Shown piece by piece: positions 1 through 7,498 of a stretch of 11,741 nucleotides of DNA; within the stretch, counting starts at the first letter, position 1, and each line of letters starts with the position of its first letter. Position numbers and translations under genes: made by a program. This DNA comes from Annulohypoxylon bovei var. microspora (Eukaryota; Ascomycota; Sordariomycetes; Xylariales; Hypoxylaceae): assembly GCA_022836615.1 (NCBI GenBank), contig MU405524.1:1-11741 (forward strand), read 5' to 3'. The notes beneath the pieces were generated by a model, which saw only the letters and a program-made list of their open reading frames with translations, did no database searches and was not told the DNA's origin.

Positions 1-19
1 TTGCCAGCTGTAAAACCGA

Positions 20-156
20 GTAATGATTATTTTTTTGCGAATGATTATTTACCTACGAATGATTATTGTAATTAAGTGGATTTATAATGATTATTAGAAT
101 TTTTTAATGATTATTGGAAATTTATAATGATTATTTTAAACATATAATCATTATTA
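20..156. repeat. Short spaced AT-rich repeat array (AATGATTATT x6 plus one inverted copy)
   Basis: The decamer AATGATTATT occurs exactly at 22-31, 40-49, 58-67, 86-95, 106-115 and 126-135. The first three are spaced 18 nt apart and the last three 20 nt apart, so two short tandem arrays (18-bp and 20-bp units) appear joined by a 28-nt step. An inverted relative, TAATCATTATTA, follows at 145-156. G+C is about 17% in 61-120 by hand count. On the strand of the neighbouring minus-strand gene the motif reads AATAATCATT and begins about 50 nt past the stop codon, so it may lie in the 3' UTR or polyadenylation region. The array may continue left of the window. Whether it is a minisatellite, a processing signal or part of a mobile element cannot be told here. 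Confidence 0.8.
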
Positions 157-204
157 GCTCCCACCTTTTCCCGCTATGGTAGGTAGCGAGTAGTAGTAAA
201 TCAA

Positions 205-2673
205 TCAATGCACGAAGGAAAACGCCGAGCTGTCGATGCCGTAAGCGCCCAGCTGGCCCATGAGCCCGCAGCCGCCGGCGACCGGCGTGCCGTCGTGCAT
301 GCCGCCGCCGCCGCCGCCGAAGTGCTGCTGCGCCCACTCCATCTCGTCGGGCGCGCCCCAGAGCATGCCGTCGAGGTCCCAGAGGCCGTGCTGGTCCAGC
401 ATGCCCATCATGCCGCCGAAGCCCTCGGGCTCGAGGCCGATCGGGCTCATGTGCAGGTCGGAGCCGTCGGCCGCCGCCGCGGCGATGGAGCCCATGCTGA
501 CGCCGCCGACGCCGCCCGCGTGGTCGGTGACGACCTGTAGGCGCGCCATCGGGCTCTGCTGGCGCGCCTGCCGCAGCAGCGCGGGCTCGAGCTGGCGCGA
601 GGCCTCGTACATGCGCCAGACGACCTCGCGCGAGCGGCGGGCGGCGAGGGACCAGTCCTCCATGGCCTCGAGCAGCTCGAGGATGGTCTCGATCTGCTTC
701 TGCCAGTCCTGGACGCGGGGGCTGTCCCACTGCCAGAAGATGGAGACGAGCGGGATCATGGCGGCCTGGTACAGGAACCAGACGGCGTTCCAGCCGGACA
801 TCTGGTTGCGGGACCACTCGCGCGAGATGTCCTCGATGGTCTGCTTGGCGAGGTCGCGGCAGGCCTCGATGGCGGCGATGTCGTGCTCGGCGGCGTGGCT
901 GGCGCCGCTGCCGGCGAGGTTGAGGAGGACGGGGCGGTGCAGCAGCATGCGCAGGTTCTGGTAGCGCCACTTCATGATGCAGCGCGCGATGTACAGCGGC
1001 TCGGCGCAGGGGTCGCTGGTGCGCAGCAGCCACGGCAGGCCGCTGAACCAGCTGACGAGCTGGCCGTCGAGGTTGCAGCGGTCCTCGGCGCGCAGCAGCG
1101 GCGAGATCGCGAGCATGTCCTGGATCGCCGTCGCGATCTTGCAGAACTTGATGTTCTCCACCAGCGGCAGGATCCCCGCGTGCTGCGCCGAGTCCCGCCC
1201 GCTGCTGACCCCCGTCTCCGGCGGCCGGATGTTGATGGCCGGGCCCCAGCGCCCGAACGAGGGGCGCCCCATCGTCGTCGTCGCCCAGGTGTCGAGGCAG
1301 AACAGGCTCCACCACGTGCGCCTCCTCGTCTCCGCGGCCGCGATCTCCTTGCTGCAGCCGGCGGGGCCGTGGGCTAGGCTCTCGCGGTGGAGGCCAAGGG
1401 CGCTGGCCATCCTGATCGCGGCGCCGACAACGGCATTCGCCATATTTGGGCGGTTGATGTAATGCAGGTAGTATCCGCCGATCAAGGCCAGGGCCTGGAC
1501 GGTTTCGATGTGGCTGCTGCCGAAAGAGTCCATCGGCAGGTACTCCATGGCCCGGCTGTAGTAGTTCAGGTGGTTGTAGTCGTCCGATTTCAGGGCGGCG
1601 ATGCAGCCCATAGCGAAAACCATGTTCAGGAGCGCGAGCCAGGGGGCGTCAAATCGCTGTCCCTCGAGGTAGTCTGCGCGGAAAGAGGCCTCGTCTAGCA
1701 TGGGAACGAATACGTGGATCCGCTTAAAGTACGCGTCGATCAGCGTCTGGCCCTTCCACGACCAGGGTACCCTTTGGGGGTCTTTGGGGTTTGTGACTTT
1801 TTGCCTCATTATGGGGAGGTTGTGTGCCATTTCTACGCTGTTCAGGGGAGGGGTGAGGGAACCTCGGAGACCTGGCTGGACCTTCAGCATCACCATGAGC
1901 GCCGCCTTGATGGACGAGGCGCCTAGATACGATGCTTGGCGGTCGACTGAAAGGGAGAGTGCGTTTACGTCGTCTGCCTCGATGGGAATAGGATCGCGTC
2001 CTCTGCGCTCTTCGTCCCATTCGATGTCTCGGGACGGTATTTGTTCTAAGCTGGAAAGGCCTTGGTCGGATCCCGATAGAGTAGGCGAGCCCATATCGCC
2101 TGGCATGGGAGATGTATGTAACGGCGGCGAAGGTAGCGCCGTCGCAGCATCAATTTGTGGCCGGTCGAGAAGGCTAAGTAGCTCATGGCGAGGTAGCGGA
2201 AGAAGAGACTGAACTTCGTGGTTAGGGAACAGCCGCTTGAGGATCGATCGGCACTCCTCCAGAGACTGTGATAGAGCCTCGAGGGTTTTTCTTGAAGGAA
2301 TCACTCTTTGGCGGTGCTTATCATAAAAGCATCGCTTAGGAGCTCGGCTGGAGAGACATTGGCCGCATGGCTGTTGGCCATCACATCGACTGAAGCGACT
2401 GTTAGTAAAATCCGATCGTCCGTCATTCTGGAATGTTGCACAAGGCCTACATCTTCCTGCGTTTGCATTCTGCGCATGCATGAGGTGTGGTGATACGCTT
2501 GGCTGTGCCGTTGCCGTTCGTCTTGGCACTCTCCGTAGAATCTGTGGACTGCTTCCGAGGAGTAACTCCTTGGACTACTAACAAGTTAGAAAGACGCAAA
2601 GCTGGCAAGGTGAAGATAGCTTACAGGTATGGAACATGCCACCTTGAGTGGGAATTGGTATACTTGGCGCCAT
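205..2673 (-). CDS. Zn(II)2Cys6 transcription factor with fungal_trans domain (3 exons, 786 aa)
   Basis: Nuclear DNA-binding regulator; target pathway unknown. My model is join(2673..2625, 2577..2451, 2389..205). The ATG at 2673 has good context (CCAACATGG) and an in-frame TGA three codons upstream. The spliced zinc cluster is C51-x2-C54-x6-C61-x5-C67-x2-C70-x8-C79, with the basic stretch KRRKIR between the second and third Cys. A heptad-like helix follows at about 90-113 (SRKTLEALSQSLEECRSILK), a likely dimerisation element. The middle homology/fungal_trans region runs roughly 274-452, with the family-typical RRRTWWSLFCLDTW near 414-427 followed by a GRP motif. The C-terminus has an acidic-aromatic stretch at about 723-744 (WDLDGMLWGAPDEMEW), a candidate activation segment, then a Gly-6 run near 750-755. 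Exon 3 is strongly GC-rich from about residue 376 onward. I do not recognise a named orthologue; database labels such as XlnR-like would be guesses. Confidence 0.9.
2390..2450 (-). other. Intron 2 of the Zn2Cys6 gene, splitting the zinc cluster (61 nt)
   Basis: Donor GTAGGC at 2450, branch site ACTAAC at 2406-2401, acceptor CTTCAG ending at 2390. Splicing joins AT and T into an Ile codon, so KRRK is followed by I-R-C-D-G and the second and third cysteines get the obligatory six-residue spacing. Without splicing, the upstream frame stops at a TAG immediately after the donor. Confidence 0.92.
2578..2624 (-). other. Intron 1 of the Zn2Cys6 gene (47 nt)
   Basis: Donor GTAAGC at 2624, branch site TTCTAAC (CTAAC at 2589-2585), acceptor TTAG ending at 2578. 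It removes an in-frame TAA and joins a 16-codon first exon to the exon carrying the first two zinc-cluster cysteines. A second acceptor, TAG ending at 2575, keeps the frame and gives a product one residue shorter (Leu-Val replaced by Phe). Confidence 0.85.
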
Positions 2674-2794
2674 GTTGGCTCAGGTACTCCCGAGTGCTAT
2701 GCTCAAGTCTATGCAAGCAGTTGGCGATGGATATGATGTGAGAGTAAGGTTGAGTAAAGTGATATACACAAGTTTCAAAATAGATATAAGCAAT

Positions 2795-2810
2795 CCGGGG
2801 GATTGTGGGG
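2795..2810. promoter_or_regulatory. Paired CreA-like sites (SYGGRG)
   Basis: CCGGGG at 2795-2800 and GTGGGG at 2805-2810 both fit the carbon-repressor CreA/CRE1 consensus SYGGRG. They lie about 125-135 nt upstream of the Zn2Cys6 start codon, between its TATA box and ATG. Closely spaced pairs are the arrangement usually needed for CreA action, but the consensus is short and could occur by chance. Confidence 0.3.
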
Positions 2811-2854
2811 AGACCGTCTTGGACCCAGGACCGACAACATGGACTCGAAGAAGA

Positions 2855-2862
2855 TTTATATA
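2855..2862 (-). promoter_or_regulatory. TATA box of the Zn2Cys6 gene
   Basis: The minus strand reads GTATATAAATC here, an exact TATATAAA, about 180 nt upstream of the start codon at 2673. It is the best core-promoter candidate in this leader and implies a 5' UTR of roughly 130-150 nt. Confidence 0.5.
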
Positions 2863-4451
2863 CGATATTGCCTTACAACCCATTTTGGCGGGGAGGCGTG
2901 GAGTATTCTGGGGATGAAGGGTTGGCAAATAAATTGTGTGGAGTAAAGTAACTCTAGGTGTTAGTCTGATCAGGAACCGAGAGACTATAGCGTACCGGGT
3001 ATACCTCCACACCTCCATACATCCTATAAGATGTGACAAGTCGAGCAGGCTAGACCTGTAGACTAAAGTTAGGGTACCTAGGCAAGGAACGTGCCTCTCG
3101 AACCAGAAAAGGTCAAGATGTGGTCAGGTAGGGGAATGCGCATCTGGAGATCAATGCCGTCTTGTTGAGAAGTGATTAGCAGGTTTGCCACAAGAGGCAA
3201 CGGTCTTCGATGGGTGATTGGTATAGTCTGGTGTGTATATACTAGATCTGGGTTAAGCAGGGGGTAGACGTATGATATCTTGCCATGTCAGGTCTAGTAT
3301 ACAGCATGATTTATCTGAGTTGAGCCAAGTAACTCGCGTGCAACACTAGCATCATGGCCTTTGTCAGCGGTGATGACTTGAGTTACAAGCACTCGAGCCA
3401 ATAGAAGACGAGATACAACAGTAATACTAGTGTTTCAGCCCTTAAATGACAACTTGTTCATACAGGGACTAGGCTACAGATGCCGTTCGGGACGTTAAGA
3501 TATAATCCGAACGCTTCCCATGTGAGCGATGAGGTGACGTGCAGGCATCAGACGGCTTCTAAAATCTTGGAATAGCCTCCCGCTTGAGTTGTGGGACTGG
3601 GGTGATAGGATTCATGCATGAAAAGTCCAAATAAGATTTTGGGCAGGATTTTTTTTTTTTCATAGCGCCGCCCAGAATCTGATGTTTTGGCGTGTCTTTG
3701 GCGATCAGTTTGATTCGCGTGGAGTACCTGGCGTATGAAATCTCCGAGCCCTGACACCTTTGACGGCGACTGGGACAGATTTGGGGAAAGCCAGATTCGA
3801 TTCTCACTGGCTGCAGCAAGACTCCCATGAACACAACCCCTGACCCCCTGCTACTTAGCCACGGGCGATATCGAGGGGTGCGGCCCCGCGATCACTGCCT
3901 TTCTTTCAAGATTCCGAACGGGATCAGCGGCCAGAATTTTGTATGTATCCGTAATAGGGTTGCAACGAAAGATTATAAGCCAGTCTACCAGATCTGCTGG
4001 CACCTGCCAGTTATCGATACCTACCCTCGTAACCCTTCAGGCTGTCAGGGCAGGGGAGATGCGTAGCAGGGGTCGTCGGCCTTTTTAGCTATGTAGAAAA
4101 GGGCTTTACCGGCAAGCGAGCCGTACAACGAGCAAGGGGGTGCAGGTTACCGACTTGATTGTATGTTAGTGAGCGATGGGTGTGAGTCTTGGAACCTACA
4201 CACGCGGGCCGGGACTATGATGAGCGAAAACCTGCGAATCCACTCATGACCTCGACTTAATATACAGAACGTAGCAAGCGCCGACTTAGTGTCTCAACGC
4301 CAGGCACGTATATGCGTGCACTTCATAACGAACCCCATAATTCGTACCATAAATAAGAAATAGTGCTTATAGAACTGCACCACACATGCAACTTTTAGCT
4401 GCTAAGCGATCTCAACTACAGTAGGTAGGTATGTGTCCCAAGTTCTAGGAT
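2863..4451. other. Intergenic, no gene seen (promoter side of the Zn2Cys6 gene)
   Basis: I found no protein-coding frame with recognisable domains, no tRNA and no transposon termini. The open frames here are short, low in conservation-like features and lack splice context. Landmarks are a GGTACCTAGG motif at 3073-3082, an ATTGG (CCAAT on the minus strand) near 3217-3221, a 12-nt poly(T) at 3649-3660, and a GTAGGTAGGTATG stretch at 4421-4433. Distal regulatory DNA of the leftward gene is the simplest reading for the first kilobase. Confidence 0.6.
3649..3660. repeat. Poly(T) tract (T12)
   Basis: Twelve consecutive T on the plus strand. Such dA:dT tracts in fungi usually mark nucleosome-poor DNA. 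It is about 1 kb upstream of the Zn2Cys6 start and borders no supported gene. Confidence 0.9.
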
Positions 4452-4475
4452 GATAAAATGATAAAGTGATAAAGT
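4452..4475 (+). repeat. Three tandem 8-bp GATAAA(A/G)T units (GATA sites)
   Basis: GATAAAAT, GATAAAGT and GATAAAGT follow one another without gaps. Each contains GATAA, matching HGATAR, the site bound by GATA factors such as AreA/NIT2 (nitrogen) and SreA (iron). The 8-nt period puts successive sites on different helix faces. The nearest firm start codon is 1.8 kb away (2673), so function is uncertain; it may just be a small microsatellite. Confidence 0.85.
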
Positions 4476-6566
4476 AAGCGACTCGACTCGTCAACCGGGA
4501 GAAGAAGATCACCTCTTCGGCTGCCTCAGATTATTACAGCTCGGACTGTCTTAACAAGAGATTGATAAGTTTCGAGTCCGTCATCTTTTCATTTAGCGAT
4601 CCTGGGGTAAGATGAGATCAGCGGCGGAAAAGGAGATGAGAAAAAAATTCCGCGATGCCGGGGCGGAGAACTGAAAGCGAGCCTGGGATTGGTCAGTATC
4701 CTCAAGCACACTCTGCTAACGTAAGATAGTTAGTCTCGGGAGAGCGGTACGCAGTTACGATCCCTCAAGTCTTGGCGGCATCTTGGAGTAATGTACATCA
4801 TGATCCCGCTTCCAAGAAACGCACATCGTGAGGTTGGCCGGCTTTCCACAACCCCCCCAGGGCTCAACTTACTAACTTTACTGAACCTTGAAAGGATTGA
4901 TCGAACCTACGATCATGACATAAGAAAACTAGATAGAGTAGACATGTCGTCCCATCGACGAACCACTATTTATCGAGATCTTTGCTCCAATCCGGGCCAG
5001 CCCGACTCAGATTCGGGAACGAGGTACGATGCGGTGCGATCGATGACAGCTTGACTGCGTATCTTCGAGATGTGTCTCTCAGGCTGTCAGGGTCCCGCCA
5101 ATGGACTAGTAGAGGCTTGTGCAAGCTTTGCTCAAGTCCCGGGACCCTGCACGATTCTCTCCGGATCGCCGTTGACAATGCTCCCCTCCAAGCTTCTCTT
5201 TACCCTAATCAGGACCAGTTCCTGGCATAGCGTCTGCCCGCCAAGCTCGTCGACTTTTACCCCACACTCTTGTCGGTTGGATAGCTGCACCTCTTTTCAT
5301 CGTCGTACAGCAGGAGTGTGGAGTGCAGTGAACTCGAACGCAACAGCTGACATCGACGGTTATATTGAAACGCCACTCGCTTAAGCGCCTAGTCGACGTA
5401 TTGAGATACCACTAAACATCTAGTGATGCAAGTAGTGAGGCAAGACCGAGTGAAAGCGATAGACCTCTTCTTGTTGGAGCTCTTGGCGCAGACTGTCATG
5501 TCGAGATGCGCCTCCTTAGAGGTCGCGGCATATTAAGCTTGTTTATTCTTGTCTCCACATTGCCGTAGTTAGAATCTTCTTAGGACTGCCCTGTAACTTC
5601 GAAAGAACGAGTTTATGTCTAAGCCGAGGTGAAAACAGTAGTATAGGACACAAGAGTTCGTCGGCGATGCGGCCTTGCCGTATTCGGACACTGCCCTTCA
5701 GGCTTATATGCATATCGTCTAGTTCGATGTCTCATTGCGTTTGTAGGGGCGGCGACGCCGACAGAGTAGGATAATATACCCATACCTAGTTGACGAACGT
5801 AGAGTCGTGGACAACACTAGCTCAAGGGCTTACTGAGGGGTATCATAATCTGGTTAGATACGGCTCTGGGATAGCATGTCTATCAATGTCCTTCACGATT
5901 TGGTGTGAACTCCTCTATAGAGCTTCATTACTCATGATGGGTTTTCATTGTTGGGGTTAGAACCGTGCCCTATGAGTGGCCAAGAGCTAGTCTATGTAGG
6001 ACATGATTAACACATGCAGATATTAACTGAGGGAGACAGCATTCGGACATATCCACGTGCCTCACTATCCAAATCGAGCCGAAGAGTTTGGCGTGCAGGA
6101 TAGATAACGCGTATTAAGACTAGTCAGGCTATGCATCGATCGCGTAAGGCCACGCTGGTGTGCCCAAGGTCTTTGATGAAATGGCTAGCCAAGCCATTCT
6201 CTGGCAATATATAGATGACTAGAAACCAATCAAAGTAGAAGAACTGCTCGGTCTCATTGGTCTGTAAATTAAATTTCGCCGTCTATTTAGAAGCCAGGGA
6301 GTGGCACTATGGACGTCTGGGGAAATCGTTACGCCTCAATCTGCACATCAGCGCCTTTTTGGTCTATCGAAGAACACTGCAGGCAGGGTCTCGCAGTTCA
6401 TTCCCGAAGATTCTCGACCTCGTCGACGTTGAGTAACCTTACATATCAGATTGTAAAAGGTTGAGACTGACGCACTCGTAAAGGAGGGATCAGCACCTGA
6501 CCCGACTCTTTTAATATGTTGCGTGATGGCCTCCAACCCCCAACCCATGGTGGACTGTTTGTTTGA
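4476..6566. other. Intergenic, no gene seen
   Basis: About 2.1 kb of moderate G+C DNA. Frames of 70-104 codons exist (for example around 4791-5384 on the plus strand) but they overlap one another on both strands, show no known motif and no consistent intron signals, and are of a length expected by chance. No tRNA B-box with a matching T-arm stem was found. A 14-nt sequence, TCAGGCTGTCAGGG, at 5079-5092 repeats one at 4037-4050. Confidence 0.6.
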
Positions 6567-7022
6567 CCGAGAACGGCCATCTCCAATCAAAAAAAGATAA
6601 CTTATGAACCTATCACGAGCCTTCTAGTTAACTTAGGAGCCAATCATCGACGAGCGGTGCAGAAATCTGGTAACCCTTTCACCCTCACCATACATTCGTG
6701 CTCGATCCATCCGGTTGACCACTCGCTTACCAAAGCCTTGGCTTACGAATTCGGGTCGGGCCACTTAGAATTTGATAATGGCGTCGATCTGCTTTTAGTG
6801 AAGCACTTACCCGCCCATGATGAGACCATCGTCTCGAACAGCGCATATTGCATACTACCAAGCGCCAACAACGGCGCTCTACTAAGAGAGATAGAGTCGT
6901 ACTCGACGAAGGGGGAGAGAAACAGTATAAGCGGGAGTCCGGCAGAGAAAGAAAAGGCGTTTCAGTGGTTTTCCGTACCTGAAAGTTACATCCACTCAGA
7001 TCTCACCCAGTGGAATTTTTGA
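6567..7022 (+). other. Unsupported 152-codon open frame without ATG
   Basis: This plus-strand frame is open from just after a TGA at 6564 to a TGA ending at about 7023, but contains no ATG; its longest start-like codon is a GTG at 6657. The conceptual product has no motif I recognise. It could be an internal exon, a remnant of a decayed element, or chance: roughly one open frame of this length is expected in a window this size. I would not annotate it as a gene without transcript or homology support. Confidence 0.15.
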
Positions 7023-7498
7023 CTGGAGAGTCGTATTGGAAAGTGGACTTACACAGCCCAAGAATTCCATGCACAATATCAAGCATGTGGCAGCCACCTG
7101 GTCACTTCAGCTATTTGCGAACGGTAGCACCGCACGTACGTATGCACCCAGGTTTAGAGTAACTCATTCTCATTTCACCCGACTGGGTAGATTGCTTGAG
7201 TAGTCAGCAAAACTAGAGATACTTCGTCGTCGGCTCAGGAGGCTACTAGACGCAGCCTGCTGTATACCATGATAGAGGTTGCTGCAGAGGGTCTGCGGTC
7301 CGACATGTATCCCCGCCCTCTTTAGCTAGATAGAGGAATGGTGTGAACGTGTAGTATCGTCAGGTCTGCCAAGCTTCCAGGCTTTTCAAAATTCTCCACT
7401 AGTTCTCCAACTTCCCCATGAATAACCCGGATCTGCGGATGATATGCCTATGGGAATATCCTCTAGTGCTGGCTGTCACCCTTCCCGGGGTCTACCTG
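7023..7498. other. Intergenic, 3' flank of ula1
   Basis: No gene seen. The part next to 7498 is the 3' flank of the leftward ula1 gene and should hold its 3' UTR and polyadenylation site; I saw no clear AATAAA on the minus strand in the first 100 nt. Confidence 0.6.

Noticed and set aside
131..1315. 394-codon minus-strand open frame rich in Arg, Ala, Pro and His
   Set aside because: It lies in another frame of the GC-rich 3' half of the Zn2Cys6 gene; its composition is that of an out-of-frame GC-rich reading and it has no domain. The plus-strand frames at 208-1698 are antisense shadows for the same reason.
205..2529. Gene model starting at the GTG at 2529 without introns
   Set aside because: GTG is not a normal nuclear start, and the resulting cysteine spacing is not a zinc cluster; the spliced model from the ATG at 2673 repairs both.
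2680..3039. 119-codon minus-strand open frame just upstream of the transcription factor
   Set aside because: It covers the expected promoter and leader, including the TATA box, and has no recognisable motif; best read as chance.
3238..3301. Inverted repeat TATACTAGA / TCTAGTATA with a 46-nt spacer
   Set aside because: Nine-base arms at this spacing are weak evidence; no target-site duplication or element content lies between them.
3792..3803. GATTCGATTCTC, resembling a tRNA B box
   Set aside because: The bases either side of the TTCGATT loop do not pair, and no A box or acceptor stem fits at tRNA distance.
4037..5092. Exact 14-nt direct repeat TCAGGCTGTCAGGG at 4037-4050 and 5079-5092
   Set aside because: The flanks do not match; a single 14-nt match has a fair chance (about one in four) of arising at random in a window this long, so it does not support a transposon or duplication.
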